Below are positions 1 through 8,916 of a stretch of DNA of 64,000 bases, piece by piece. The stretch is from positions 62,001 to 126,000 of the forward strand of contig CAKPIT010000001.1 of NCBI GenBank assembly GCA_934162445.1. The letters run 5' to 3'. Both the position numbers and the translations under genes were made by a program. Under the pieces are notes generated by a model, which was not told the origin of the DNA, did no database searches, and saw only the letters and a program-made list of their open reading frames with translations. Source of the DNA: an uncultured Bacilli bacterium. Lineage in GTDB: Bacteria; Bacillota_I; Bacilli_A; RF39; UBA660. Numbering within the stretch: the first letter of the stretch is position 1; every line of letters starts with the position of its first letter.

Positions 1-7
1 CATACTT

Positions 8-655
8 CTACTCCTCTCCATACATATTAGTTAACTTTCGCCATTTTTTATAATCAGGGCAATTTTCTTCTACAACTTTCCAAAACTTCTTTGAATGATT
101 AGCCACCACTAAATGGGCTAATTCATGATAAATAACATAATCAAGACACCCAAGATCTTTATCAATTAACATCGTATTTAAAGTAATAACATTAGTCTTA
201 ATATTACAAACACCCCATCTACTAGTCATCTTTCTAAGCCGCATTTTAGGCTTTGGAATATCTCTTGAAAAATTATGATAACACTTATCTAAATGTTCTT
301 GAAAAACAGTAAGGGCCATCTTTCGTTTCCATTTAACAACATCAAAATCCCGCCTCATAAACACTTTATTAACTCCAAACGTCAAGTCAACAGACTCAGT
401 ATAAACAATATCATACCTTTTTCCTAAATAATAAAAATCATCATCATATCTATTCTTCTTTTTAACTAAAGAAATCATCCTTACAACCGATTTATAATTT
501 TTATTAATAATCTCAATTACTTCCCTATCGGTAGTTAAACTATTACAAGTAACATAAATTGTTAATTCATCCGTAACCCTAATATAAAGATTTTTAGTTG
601 TTTTTTTCCTAACTATTTCTAAATTGTATTTTACGTTATCAATATCAATCTGCAT
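8..655 (-). CDS. YgjP-like zinc metallopeptidase (M48/SprT-like, DUF45)
   Basis: Predicted small soluble zinc-dependent metalloprotease; substrates of this family are poorly known. The protein carries HELAHL, an HExxH zinc/catalytic motif, near residue 176, followed by a downstream NHSKKFW segment typical of the YgjP/DUF45 family, and an R-M-T-S-R-W-G-V-C stretch before it that is also conserved there. The ATG at 655 is preferred over the upstream in-frame GTG at 664, because that GTG is part of the AGGTG ribosome-binding site lying about 6 bases before the ATG. The gene has its own sigma-A-type promoter, whose -35 box overlaps the stop codon of the upstream recombinase gene. Family assignment is firm; the cellular role is unknown. 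Confidence 0.85.
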   Translation of the reverse strand: MQIDIDNVKYNLEIVRKKTTKNLYIRVTDELTIYVTCNSLTTDREVIEIINKNYKSVVRMISLVKKKNRYDDDFYYLGKRYDIVYTESVDLTFGVNKVFMRRDFDVVKWKRKMALTVFQEHLDKCYHNFSRDIPKPKMRLRKMTSRWGVCNIKTNVITLNTMLIDKDLGCLDYVIYHELAHLVVANHSKKFWKVVEENCPDYKKWRKLTNMYGEE

Positions 656-672
656 ACTTAACACCTATCAAA

Positions 673-701
673 ATTATACTACAAAAGAAAAAGAGTGTCT
701 A
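673..701 (-). promoter_or_regulatory. Sigma-A-type promoter for the YgjP-like gene
   Basis: Read on the minus strand: TAGACA, a 17-base spacer, then TATAAT. The -35 box overlaps the TAG stop of the recombinase gene, so the protease gene can be transcribed independently of it. Confidence 0.65.
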
Positions 702-1598
702 CTTACGGGGAAAACTATGTAAATAAACCTCTTTTAATTGATCATTAGTAATATGCGTATATATTTGTGTTGAAGAAATACTCTCATGGCCCAATAACTC
801 TTTAACTGATAATATATCACACCCTTCATTTAATAAATGAGTCGCAAAAGAATGTCTAAGCATATGTGGTGAAATATTTTTATGAAGAGAAGTTTTCTTA
901 ATCATTTTTGTTAATAAATATCTAACCCCTCGCTCCGTTAACTGATGCCCTTGATTATTTAAAATTAAATAGTCACTATTATATTTATTTAACACCAAAT
1001 ACCCTTCTTTTAAATAAAGGGTTAACACTTCATCGGCATACTCCCCATAATTAACAAGCCGCTCCTTACTACCCTTTCCATGAATTAAAACCTGTCTTTC
1101 CCCACGTCTAATATCCTTAAGTTTAATATTAACAAGTTCCATCACTCTAATACCAGTTCCATATAAAATTTCCAAAATTAACCGGTCCCGTTGTCCTAAA
1201 GGATTAGTAATATCGGCTATTTGAAACAACTCCTCCAACTCATTATATTCAAAATAACGTGGCAGTTTCTGTTCCTTTTTAGGACTAGAAATAAGTAAAA
1301 ACAAATTACTCTCTACTTTTTTATTACTAAGTAAATATCTATAAAAACTCCGCAGTGCACTAAGTTTTCTATTAATAGAAGTAGCCTTATCATTTTTATC
1401 AGTCCGAAGATAAACAAGATACTCTTCAATCTCATTATAAGTAATCTTTAAATAGGAAATATTCTTCTTTAAAAGATATTCCAAATACTCATTTATATCA
1501 TTTTCATAACCATCAACCGTATCATGTGAATAATGTCTTTGATACTCTAAATATTCTAAATACTTATTTAAATCATTCATCTTATTTAATTGGTACAA
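699..1598 (-). CDS. Tyrosine recombinase, XerC/XerD-like
   Basis: Site-specific DNA recombinase of the phage-integrase family, of the size and architecture of the Xer proteins that resolve chromosome dimers. An N-terminal SAM-like core-binding domain (about residues 8-95) precedes the catalytic domain. The catalytic residues are visible: Arg in GIRVMEL (about 151), H-x-x-R in HMLRH (about 246), His in LGHESI and the nucleophile Tyr in QIYTHI (about 280). The 5' end overlaps the upstream gene by 17 bases; the first start is a TTG and an ATG lies 6 codons in (1580), so the exact start is open. No phage genes or att-like repeats are seen around it, so a housekeeping Xer role is more likely than an integrase. 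XerC versus XerD cannot be decided here. Confidence 0.88.
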   Translation of the reverse strand: MYQLNKMNDLNKYLEYLEYQRHYSHDTVDGYENDINEYLEYLLKKNISYLKITYNEIEEYLVYLRTDKNDKATSINRKLSALRSFYRYLLSNKKVESNLFLLISSPKKEQKLPRYFEYNELEELFQIADITNPLGQRDRLILEILYGTGIRVMELVNIKLKDIRRGERQVLIHGKGSKERLVNYGEYADEVLTLYLKEGYLVLNKYNSDYLILNNQGHQLTERGVRYLLTKMIKKTSLHKNISPHMLRHSFATHLLNEGCDILSVKELLGHESISSTQIYTHITNDQLKEVYLHSFPRK

Positions 1599-2379
1599 TT
1601 CCTTTCTTATTCAAAATTGTGGCATCATTTTCTGACATACTCTCAATCTCCTCTAAATCAAGAAACTCCTCCTTATCATAATCATCATCATCTTCATCCT
1701 CATCATAAGTAGAAGCTATTATCTTACTACCAACATTACTATTTTCTTTTCTTAATTTAAAAGGCTTATCATAACTTTTTTTATTATGTAAAGAGATATT
1801 ATTATATAATTTTTTATCTTTCTTCATAACATAACTTCTAAACACTTCATAATCGGCAAAAAAAGTTCTCAAATCCTGAAATTCACAAGAATCCTCTAAA
1901 GTGTCAAAATTAATACATCGCCTTGCAATAAAATTAAAATAATACTTCTCATTATAAATCTTATTAATCTTTGCCATATCTTTATCTAAAATTATCTTTT
2001 CCAAAGAATCTAAATTTTTCAAATAAAAAGCATTATGAAGCGTAATAAGATTAACTGTTCTTTTTTTATTATTAAAATTAATAGTCTCTTTTTTTACAGA
2101 CTCCGCTATCAACGCCATCTCTTTATCATCAAAAATAGCCTTTTCAAAACAAACAGTATGACCATCTTCAAGCACTCTTATGGAAAATAAATTTTTATGT
2201 TGATACACAGGAGGCAGAATCTTTTTAAAATCAGCAACACTATATTTAGCCGTAACCTTATCAATATCAGCAAGAGACTTAAAGGATATATTAGGAATCT
2301 TGACAACTTCCTCCTCTGTAAATTTATTCTTAGTACTAAACAAATCATAAACAGACCCAACTAGTTCATAAGTACGCAT
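1582..2379 (-). CDS. Unknown acidic-tailed protein
   Basis: Not recognised. A 265-residue protein without signal peptide or membrane segment. The first ~200 residues look globular and rich in Lys, Phe and Asn; the C-terminal part (about 225-252) is strongly acidic, with a run of Asp/Glu including DEDEDDDDYDKEEF, then a short tail. It starts at an ATG with a good ribosome-binding site (AGGTGATAAT). It lies between pnp and the recombinase gene and overlaps the latter, suggesting co-transcription. Acidic tails of this kind occur in nucleic-acid-associated proteins, but no function can be assigned. Confidence 0.7.
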   Translation of the reverse strand: MRTYELVGSVYDLFSTKNKFTEEEVVKIPNISFKSLADIDKVTAKYSVADFKKILPPVYQHKNLFSIRVLEDGHTVCFEKAIFDDKEMALIAESVKKETINFNNKKRTVNLITLHNAFYLKNLDSLEKIILDKDMAKINKIYNEKYYFNFIARRCINFDTLEDSCEFQDLRTFFADYEVFRSYVMKKDKKLYNNISLHNKKSYDKPFKLRKENSNVGSKIIASTYDEDEDDDDYDKEEFLDLEEIESMSENDATILNKKGIVPIK

Positions 2380-2403
2380 ATTATCACCTAAATATAGAAT
2401 AAC

Positions 2404-2430
2404 ATTAAAAAAGAAAAAAGACTAGTCTTT
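2404..2430 (-). terminator. Intrinsic terminator after pnp
   Basis: Palindrome AAAGACTAGTCTTT (2417-2430) followed on the minus strand by a U-rich run. The stem includes the TAG stop codon of pnp. Confidence 0.55.
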
Positions 2431-4569
2431 CTTCTCTTTATCAAGTAATACATCTTTTCTTGAAAAGTTTTGTTTTCCGCGTTTATCTAAACCAAGCGCT
2501 TTTACTAAAATAGTATCACCAACTTTAACAACATCCTCAACTTTTTCAACTCGTTTTGTATCAAGTTGAGAAATATGTACTAACCCTTCACATCCCGGCC
2601 AAATTTCAACAAAGCAACCAAAGTCATGAATAGCTATTACCCTCGCTTCATAAACTTTACCGACTTCAATCTCCCTAGCTACATCTTCAATCATTTTAAC
2701 CGTTTTATTAATAATATCTTGATCAGTATGATAAACAATTACTCTACCATCATCTTCTAAATCAACCTTAACAGCACCAATACTATTAACATCATTAACA
2801 TTACTAGCCTCACAAATGATTTTAGTAATCATTTCTCCACCTTTACCAATAACATCACGAATCTTATTAGGAGAAATATAAAATACCTTAGTCTTAGGAG
2901 CATATTTACTAACTTCACTTCTTGGTTTAGCAATTTGTTTTTCAATTACATCAAGAATCTCCAATCGTGCTTTTCTAGCTTGCATCAAGGCTTTCTCTAA
3001 AATTTCTTCCGTTATTCCTTTGATTTTAATATCCATCTGTAACGCACAAATACCATCTCTTGTCCCTGCTACTTTAAAGTCCATATCACCTAAATGATCT
3101 TCCATACCAGCAATATCTGTTAAAATTGTATAATCATCATCACTCGTAATAAGACCCATGGCAATTCCTGCTACCGGAGCTTTAATAGGAACTCCTGCCG
3201 CCATCAAACTCATACATCCTGCACAAATAGAAGCTTGTGAACTACTACCATTACTCTCTAATATTTCTGATACTACCCTAATAGTGTAAGGAAATTCCTC
3301 TTCACTAGGAATAACTTGTAAAAGAGCCCTTTCTCCTAATGCCCCATGACCAATCTCTCGTCTATTAGGAGAGCCATATCTACCAGTTTCGCCAACTGAA
3401 AATTGTGGGAAATTATAATGAAGCATAAATCTTTTTTCATCTTCTAAAGATAATCCATCAAGAATTTGATGTTCCCCAAGCGCTCCAAGCGTTGTTACTG
3501 ATAAAGCTTGAGTCTCACCTCTTGTAAATAAAGCTGAACCATGAGTTCTTGGTAACAAGTCAATATCAGTTGAAAGAGGCCTAATCTCATCCATCCTTCT
3601 ACCATCTGCTCTTTGTTTTTCCTTAACTACAATATTTCTAAATAAACTATATTCAATTTCACTAAATATTTTTTCTACTTGGAAAACCAAAAGCGAAAGT
3701 TCCTCAGAAGAAAGATCACTATTCTTTTCCTTATATTCTAATACTAAATCCTCTAAAATCTTATCAAGCGTATCATATCGTTCTAATTTTTCTTTAATTC
3801 TTAATGCTTTTGAAACTTTATCTTCAATCTTTAAAGTAATTTCTTCTTTAAGATCAAGAGGGATTTCTAAAGCCTCATAACTAAATGGTTTAATACCTAT
3901 ATCATTAATAACATCAAGTTCAAACTTACATAATTCTTTAATTGCTTCATGCGCCTTCATTAAAGCTTTAAGCATAACATCTTCACTAACTTCATGAGCC
4001 CCCGCTTCTACCATGTTAATAGCATCAATTGTTCCCGCTACAGTAAGATCCAAACTAGAAACTTCAAGTTCACTAGGCGTTGGATTAATAATATACTCCC
4101 CATCAACATATCCTACTTTAACTCCAGCAATAGGACCCATAAAAGGAGCCCCACTGATCATTGTTGCCACACTAGAACCAAGCATTGCCGTTAACTCTGG
4201 TGAACAATCCTGATCAACTGATAACACCGTATTAATAACTTGAACCTCATTTTTAAACCCATCTTTAAATAAAGGTCTCATTGGTCTATCGATCATTCTA
4301 GCAGCAAGCGTTGCAGCATCCGTTGGTCGCCCTTCCCTTTTAATAAATCCTCCGGGAATCTTTCCCACCGAATATAACTTCTCTTGATAATTAACTGTTA
4401 ACGGAAAGAAATCACTAAGTAAATTAGCATGCTTATTAATAACTGTTGCCGTTAAAACCACTGTATCATTATATCTTACCAAAACAGAACCCGTCGCCTG
4501 CTTTGCTAACTCCCCATGCTCAATAACTATCCTCTTCCCGTAAAAATCATACTCATAAACTTTTTTCAT
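2422..4569 (-). CDS. pnp: Polyribonucleotide nucleotidyltransferase (PNPase)
   Basis: 3'-5' phosphorolytic exoribonuclease of RNA turnover, acting as a trimer in the cytoplasm. At 715 residues it has the normal full length: two RNase PH domains with the helical linker, a KH domain (around 555-615, with VIGKGGEMI as the GxxG loop) and a C-terminal S1 domain (around 625-695, beginning VGKVYEARV). The active-site segment DFKVAGTRDGICALQMDIK in the second RNase PH domain is intact, with the conserved Asp residues. A GGAGGAAGT ribosome-binding site precedes the ATG. The gene follows rpsO, the classical rpsO-pnp pair, separated from it by an intrinsic terminator, so pnp probably depends on partial read-through or its own promoter. 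Confidence 0.98.
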   Translation of the reverse strand: MKKVYEYDFYGKRIVIEHGELAKQATGSVLVRYNDTVVLTATVINKHANLLSDFFPLTVNYQEKLYSVGKIPGGFIKREGRPTDAATLAARMIDRPMRPLFKDGFKNEVQVINTVLSVDQDCSPELTAMLGSSVATMISGAPFMGPIAGVKVGYVDGEYIINPTPSELEVSSLDLTVAGTIDAINMVEAGAHEVSEDVMLKALMKAHEAIKELCKFELDVINDIGIKPFSYEALEIPLDLKEEITLKIEDKVSKALRIKEKLERYDTLDKILEDLVLEYKEKNSDLSSEELSLLVFQVEKIFSEIEYSLFRNIVVKEKQRADGRRMDEIRPLSTDIDLLPRTHGSALFTRGETQALSVTTLGALGEHQILDGLSLEDEKRFMLHYNFPQFSVGETGRYGSPNRREIGHGALGERALLQVIPSEEEFPYTIRVVSEILESNGSSSQASICAGCMSLMAAGVPIKAPVAGIAMGLITSDDDYTILTDIAGMEDHLGDMDFKVAGTRDGICALQMDIKIKGITEEILEKALMQARKARLEILDVIEKQIAKPRSEVSKYAPKTKVFYISPNKIRDVIGKGGEMITKIICEASNVNDVNSIGAVKVDLEDDGRVIVYHTDQDIINKTVKMIEDVAREIEVGKVYEARVIAIHDFGCFVEIWPGCEGLVHISQLDTKRVEKVEDVVKVGDTILVKALGLDKRGKQNFSRKDVLLDKEKKD

Positions 4570-4637
4570 ACTTCCTCCATCACTTACTACTAGATTACCA
4601 AAATATTTAGAAAAATGCTACTATTAATTTACGAAAT

Positions 4638-4668
4638 AAAGACTAGAGATGAATATTCTCCAGTCTTT
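4638..4668 (-). terminator. Terminator between rpsO and pnp
   Basis: Inverted repeat AAAGACTAGAGA / TCTCCAGTCTTT (one mismatch, 7-base loop), followed by a U-rich stretch when read on the minus strand. Confidence 0.65.
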
Positions 4669-4675
4669 ACCAAAA

Positions 4676-4945
4676 TTACTTTCTAAGACCTAACTTTTTA
4701 ACTACTTCACGATATTTAGTAACATCCTTCTTAGCTAAATAATTAAGCAAACTACGTCTTTGTCCAACCTTCATTAAAAGACCACGTCTTGAATGATGAT
4801 CATGAATATGTTCTTTTAAATGATCAGTTAAATTATTAATTTCTTTTGTTAAAATAGCAATTTGTACTTCAGTAGAACCAGTATCATTACTATTCTTTCC
4901 AAAATCCTTAACAATTTTTGCTTTTTCTTCTTTTGTTAATGCCAT
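4676..4945 (-). CDS. rpsO: 30S ribosomal protein S15
   Basis: Small-subunit ribosomal protein that binds the 16S rRNA central-domain three-way junction. The 89-residue product matches the usual length and shows the family signature STEVQIAILTKEINNLTDHL and the HDHHSRRGLLMKVGQRRSLLNYL motif. The ATG at 4945 (MALTKEEK) is chosen rather than upstream in-frame codons because AGAAAGGAAG lies just before it and S15 begins there in relatives. It has its own promoter and a leader of about 85 bases containing two small hairpins. S15 commonly represses its own translation, so the leader may be an autoregulatory site (inference). Confidence 0.98.
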   Translation of the reverse strand: MALTKEEKAKIVKDFGKNSNDTGSTEVQIAILTKEINNLTDHLKEHIHDHHSRRGLLMKVGQRRSLLNYLAKKDVTKYREVVKKLGLRK

Positions 4946-4978
4946 AATTTTCTTCCTTTCTTCTTTATAATCCACCAT

Positions 4979-5011
4979 ATTCCTAGTAATGGAATTAGGA
5001 AGACTCCCTAA
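4979..5011 (-). promoter_or_regulatory. rpsO leader with two tandem hairpins
   Basis: The untranslated leader between the promoter and rpsO contains two adjacent inverted repeats: ATTCC/GGAAT (4979-4995) and TTAGG/CCTAA (4995-5011). They sit just upstream of the ribosome-binding site, where S15 autoregulatory RNAs lie in other Firmicutes. Function is inferred from position only. Confidence 0.4.
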
Positions 5012-5034
5012 AACTAAGAACAGGTAACTTCTAT

Positions 5035-5064
5035 ACTATACTATAATAATAACTATTTGTAAAG
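5035..5064 (-). promoter_or_regulatory. rpsO promoter
   Basis: Minus strand: TTTACA, 18-base spacer, TATAGT. Confidence 0.6.
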
Positions 5065-5066
5065 TA

Positions 5067-6332
5067 TTATTTAAACATCTTTAAAGGCACTAAATACTTA
5101 TCCCTTACTTCATATAAGCCAATTATCTTACCAGACTTTTCAAATAATACTCGACTCTTAACACCATAGTGATTTAAAATCTTATGACCATTACAAACTA
5201 ATGATAAATCCTCATCCGAAATAAATACATTAATGACATTAAGAGCATCTTTAATAGATATTAACTTACTATTAATATCAATATCTTCTACCTCATAAGC
5301 ATCCCTAAGTAAAAACTCTCCTTGTCTTGTCCTTTGCAAAGAAGCCATCGTACAAGGAATACCAAGTATATTTCCCATATCCCTTATAATACTTCTAATA
5401 TAAGTTCCCTTTGATACATTAATTCTAAAAGAAAAACTATCATCACTAACATCAAGTAATTGAATCTCATTAATTTTAACTAGTCTTTTCGGTAAATCAA
5501 CCTCAATATTATTTCGAGCATATTCATATAATTTTTTACCCTTAATTTTAATTGCCGAATAAATTGGTACTTCCTGATAATATTCGAGTGGAAATTCCTT
5601 AAATAATTTAACAATCATATCCTTTGTAATATGCTTATCTATCCTCTTTAAAACTTTTCCTTCCATATCTAAAGTATCCGTTAAAATACCTACTTTAACA
5701 CTTGCAATATACTCTTTATCTTCACAAGTTAGAAATTCATTAATCTTTGTTGCTTTATTAATAGTAACCACCAAAAGTCCTTCAGCCATAGGATCAAGTG
5801 TTCCATTATGACCTATTTTTTTAGTATCAAAAATACGCCCTATTTTATTAACTACTTGAAAAGAAGAATAACCCACTGGTTTATTAACTAATAAAACCCC
5901 ACTTTTATTATAAAGAGTATCATATTCTTCTAAAGTTAAATTATTATTCATAATTATCTTAGCACTACTACGTCCCACATATCGAAAATGATACGGACAA
6001 AAAGAATGACCCGTAATTTCTTCTTTTCCCAAAGGATACCTAAGAATTAACCCCACATCTTTTAAAACTTCAAAAATAACTGTAAAATCATCTAAATCAT
6101 TATCTACTAAAATATCAAAAGAAAACAAAGAAAATGCTTCCCCAAAATAATCCTCATCCATCTTCTTAAGCCTTATCAAAATATTTTTCTCTTCAAGTAT
6201 TTTCTTTAATTCCAAATAAGCTCTTTTAGTCTTAGTATCAAGTAATATTCCATCAACCATCTCAGATTTTAAATTACAGAAATCACCTTTATTATAAGGA
6301 TTATCTTTATTAATAAGAATCTTATAATTCAT
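5067..6332 (-). CDS. truB: Fusion: degenerate VanY-like (M15B) domain + TruB tRNA pseudouridine synthase
   Basis: The C-terminal part (from about residue 145) is TruB, which makes pseudouridine 55 in tRNA; it has the catalytic Asp (about 180) in GHNGTLDPMAEGLL, and KPVGYSS upstream. The N-terminal ~135 residues resemble VanY-type D,D-carboxypeptidases: ILINKDNPY at the start, then LILRYPLGKEEITGH, YHFRYVG and LTLEEY. In VanY these flank the zinc site, but here the first zinc His is Ala (about 66), the catalytic Glu before the last His is Cys (about 112) and the SGYRS region is missing; Asp 73 and His 115 remain. The domain is therefore probably not a peptidase. The ATG at 6332 follows GAGG at the right spacing and overlaps rbfA; an upstream ATG at 6344 is less likely. 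ribF does not follow, unlike in many Firmicutes. Confidence 0.9.
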   Translation of the reverse strand: MNYKILINKDNPYNKGDFCNLKSEMVDGILLDTKTKRAYLELKKILEEKNILIRLKKMDEDYFGEAFSLFSFDILVDNDLDDFTVIFEVLKDVGLILRYPLGKEEITGHSFCPYHFRYVGRSSAKIIMNNNLTLEEYDTLYNKSGVLLVNKPVGYSSFQVVNKIGRIFDTKKIGHNGTLDPMAEGLLVVTINKATKINEFLTCEDKEYIASVKVGILTDTLDMEGKVLKRIDKHITKDMIVKLFKEFPLEYYQEVPIYSAIKIKGKKLYEYARNNIEVDLPKRLVKINEIQLLDVSDDSFSFRINVSKGTYIRSIIRDMGNILGIPCTMASLQRTRQGEFLLRDAYEVEDIDINSKLISIKDALNVINVFISDEDLSLVCNGHKILNHYGVKSRVLFEKSGKIIGLYEVRDKYLVPLKMFK

Positions 6333-6672
6333 TACTATCCTCATTTATTTTATCAATAATCTTATCAATATTAGCCCCATAAACAGTCGAATCATCATAA
6401 ATAAACTGTAATTCTGGAATATGTCTTATCTCTATTCTCTTAGCAAGTAGTCCCCTTATAAAACTAGCAGCCTTATTTAAAGCTTTAAGACATTCTTCCC
6501 TTTTACTATCATCTAAAACCGTTACATAAATCTTAGCATAACTTAAATCCGTAGAAGTATCACATCCCGTTACCGTTACAAATTTAATATCATCATCTTT
6601 AACTTCTAACATTAATATCTTTGAAACCTCTTCCATAATCATATGATTTATTCTCTCTATTTTAACATTCAT
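6322..6672 (-). CDS. rbfA: Ribosome-binding factor A
   Basis: Small KH-fold protein that assists late 30S maturation by binding near the 5' end of 16S rRNA. The product (about 116 residues) has the family pattern ERINHMIMEEVSKIL at the N-terminus, VTGCDTSTDLSYAKIYVTVL in the middle and IRHIPELQFIYDDS near the end. The ATG at 6672 is preferred to one 9 bases upstream, because AAAGGAAG lies about 9 bases before it. It is the first gene of a unit with truB, downstream of the infB terminator and its own extended -10 promoter. Confidence 0.96.
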   Translation of the reverse strand: MNVKIERINHMIMEEVSKILMLEVKDDDIKFVTVTGCDTSTDLSYAKIYVTVLDDSKREECLKALNKAASFIRGLLAKRIEIRHIPELQFIYDDSTVYGANIDKIIDKINEDSNEL

Positions 6673-6700
6673 AACTAACATCTTCCTTTCAATTACCTAT

Positions 6701-6709
6701 AGTATACCA
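6701..6709 (-). promoter_or_regulatory. Extended -10 promoter for rbfA-truB
   Basis: Minus strand TGGTATACT, about 30 bases before the rbfA start; no convincing -35 box. Confidence 0.5.
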
Positions 6710-6724
6710 TTTTCTTTTAAACTA

Positions 6725-6754
6725 CAAAAGAAAAATTCTATCTTCTGATAGAAT
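6725..6754 (-). terminator. Terminator after infB
   Basis: Perfect 8-bp stem ATTCTATC/GATAGAAT with a 4-base loop, followed by a U-rich tract on the minus strand. It closes the rimP-nusA-ylxR-infB operon before rbfA. Confidence 0.75.
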
Positions 6755-6761
6755 AATTTCT

Positions 6762-8900
6762 TTATCTTTTAATTTCTACTAATTTATAAACTTCAATAAT
6801 ATCTTTTTCTTGATAATCTTGGAAGTTTTCTAAAGTCATACCACAATCATGATCTTTTGTTATCTCTTTAACTTGATCTTTCTCATGTTGTAACGTCTTA
6901 ACAGCTCCATTATAAATAACAATACCATCTCTAACAACTCGAGCCTTATCATTTATTTTAACTATTCCTGATAAAACATGACATCCTGCAATCTTACCAA
7001 CTTTAGAGAATTTAAAGATTTGTCTTACTTCCAAAGAACCAGTTACTTCTTCTTCATAAATTGGTTCAAGCATTCCCTTCATTGCATTTTCCATATCTTC
7101 AACCACTTTATAAATAATATCATAAAGTCTTATTTCCACATTATATTCTTTGGCAAGATCCATAACTTTATTACTACCTCGAACATTAAAGCCAATAATA
7201 ATAGCATCACTTGCTTGAGCAAGAACTACATCACTTTCCGTAATAGCCCCAACAGCCCCACGAATTACACTTATTTTAACCCCTTCAACCTCAATCTTTT
7301 CAAGCGATTTTCTAACCGCTTCTAAACTACCATTAACATCTGTTTTTAAGATGACTTTAATTTCTTTAAGACCATCATTAATTCGTCCAAAAAGCTCTTC
7401 CAAACTCATTCCTGATCGATTAGAATCCGCTTCTTTTTCTCTTAAAGTTCTTTCACTAGCAATTTGCTTAGCTTGTTTTTCCGTCTCAAAAGCCATAAAC
7501 TTATCACCAGCATTAGGAACCATAGAAAGTCCTGTAACTTCAACAGGCGTAGATGGTAAAGCTTCCACAATATCTTTACCCATATCATCTTTAAGCGTTC
7601 TAACTTTACCAAAACTAGTACCAACAACAATTGGATCTCCAAGTCTAAGTGTTCCATTTTGAATTAAAAGCGTTACTAAAGCCCCAACATGCTTATCCAT
7701 TTTACTTTCTAAAACCGCCCCAGTTGCATATCTATTAGGATTAGCTTTCAACTCTTGCATCTCAGCAATCAACTGAATATTTTCAAGTAATTCTTGAACC
7801 CCTTCCCCAGTAACTGCCGAAATTCTACTAACGATCGTATCGCCACCCCATTCTTCAGGTGTAAGACCATAATTAGCAAGCTCTGTTAACACTTTATCAA
7901 TATTAGCATCTGGTTTATCTATTTTATTAATAGCCACAATAATTGGAACATTAGCCGCCTTCGCATGATCAATTGCTTCCTTAGTTTGTGGCATCACTCC
8001 ATCATCTGCTGCTACAATAATAATAACAATATCAGTAACACTAGCTCCTCTTGCCCGCATTTCTGTAAAAGCAGCATGTCCCGGTGTATCAATAAACGTT
8101 ATCTTTTTACCATTATATGAAACTTGATAAGCACCAATTGCCTGTGTTATACCACCCGCTTCTGAAGACGCTACATTAGTCTTTCTAATTGTATCAAGAA
8201 GCGTTGTTTTACCATGATCAACATGACCCATAATGGTAACAACTGGTGGTCTTTCCACTAAATCTTCAGCCTTATCTTCAATCTCATAATTTTCAAAATT
8301 AGAAATATCCGCACTCTCTTCTCTTTTTACAGTTTTATTATAATCAAGTGCAAGCACCTCAACATCCTCAAAGCTTAAACTATTATTAACAGTAGCCATA
8401 ATTCCAAGACCCATAAGCTTCATAATAATTTCCCCTGTTGTTACTCCTAAAATATCAGCAAGATCTTTAACACTCATCCCATCTTTATAAAGCAAAACAT
8501 TATTATCAACTACTTGTTCATTACTTTGAAGCTTTTCTTTATGTTTATAAATATTCTTTCTTTCTTTTTTAAATTCATCTTTCTTAAGATTATTTTTAAT
8601 TGTATTTTTAGCCTTTTTCTTTTCCTTATTAGTACTTTTAACTTTTTCTTCTTTTTGATAAGAATTATCATAGGCAATCTTTTCAGCCTTCTCATCTAAC
8701 ATAATATTCTTTTCAAGTTCTTCATCCACTAAAGTATCTACATAATCCTCTTCATCCTGAAGAGAATTATCCAAAAGAATAATCTCATCATCACTAAGCA
8801 CTCTATCCAAATCACTAAAATCCATTGCAAGCCGTTCCATATGTTTAATGATTTCATCCACACTCTTATTTACATCATCAGCATACTCTCTAATTGTCAT
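6762..8900 (-). CDS. infB: Translation initiation factor IF-2
   Basis: GTPase that places initiator tRNA on the 30S subunit and promotes subunit joining. The N-terminal part is lysine/glutamate-rich and low complexity (about residues 60-140), followed by an IF2_N-like segment and the G domain from about residue 222 with GHVDHGKTTLLD, DTPGHAAF and NKID. Domains II-IV follow to the end; total length is about 712 residues. Start at the ATG at 8900, after AGAGGTG with a 6-base gap, rather than the in-frame GTG inside that ribosome-binding site. It is the last gene of the rimP-nusA-ylxR operon; the L7Ae-like ylxQ often found before infB is absent, with only 16 bases between ylxR and infB. Confidence 0.98.
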   Translation of the reverse strand: MTIREYADDVNKSVDEIIKHMERLAMDFSDLDRVLSDDEIILLDNSLQDEEDYVDTLVDEELEKNIMLDEKAEKIAYDNSYQKEEKVKSTNKEKKKAKNTIKNNLKKDEFKKERKNIYKHKEKLQSNEQVVDNNVLLYKDGMSVKDLADILGVTTGEIIMKLMGLGIMATVNNSLSFEDVEVLALDYNKTVKREESADISNFENYEIEDKAEDLVERPPVVTIMGHVDHGKTTLLDTIRKTNVASSEAGGITQAIGAYQVSYNGKKITFIDTPGHAAFTEMRARGASVTDIVIIIVAADDGVMPQTKEAIDHAKAANVPIIVAINKIDKPDANIDKVLTELANYGLTPEEWGGDTIVSRISAVTGEGVQELLENIQLIAEMQELKANPNRYATGAVLESKMDKHVGALVTLLIQNGTLRLGDPIVVGTSFGKVRTLKDDMGKDIVEALPSTPVEVTGLSMVPNAGDKFMAFETEKQAKQIASERTLREKEADSNRSGMSLEELFGRINDGLKEIKVILKTDVNGSLEAVRKSLEKIEVEGVKISVIRGAVGAITESDVVLAQASDAIIIGFNVRGSNKVMDLAKEYNVEIRLYDIIYKVVEDMENAMKGMLEPIYEEEVTGSLEVRQIFKFSKVGKIAGCHVLSGIVKINDKARVVRDGIVIYNGAVKTLQHEKDQVKEITKDHDCGMTLENFQDYQEKDIIEVYKLVEIKR

Positions 8901-8916
8901 ATAAAACACCTCTTTC

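Noticed and set aside
699..1598. Tyrosine recombinase as evidence of a prophage or integrative element at the left edge
   Set aside because: Its neighbours are housekeeping genes and no phage genes or att repeats are seen near it; a Xer role is simpler.
8514..8699. Frames opposite infB, nusA, pnp and other genes (for example 8514-8699, 7351-7662, 3994-4213)
   Set aside because: They lie antisense or out of frame inside highly conserved genes, lack ribosome-binding sites and are biased Phe/Ile/Lys-rich products of the opposite strand.
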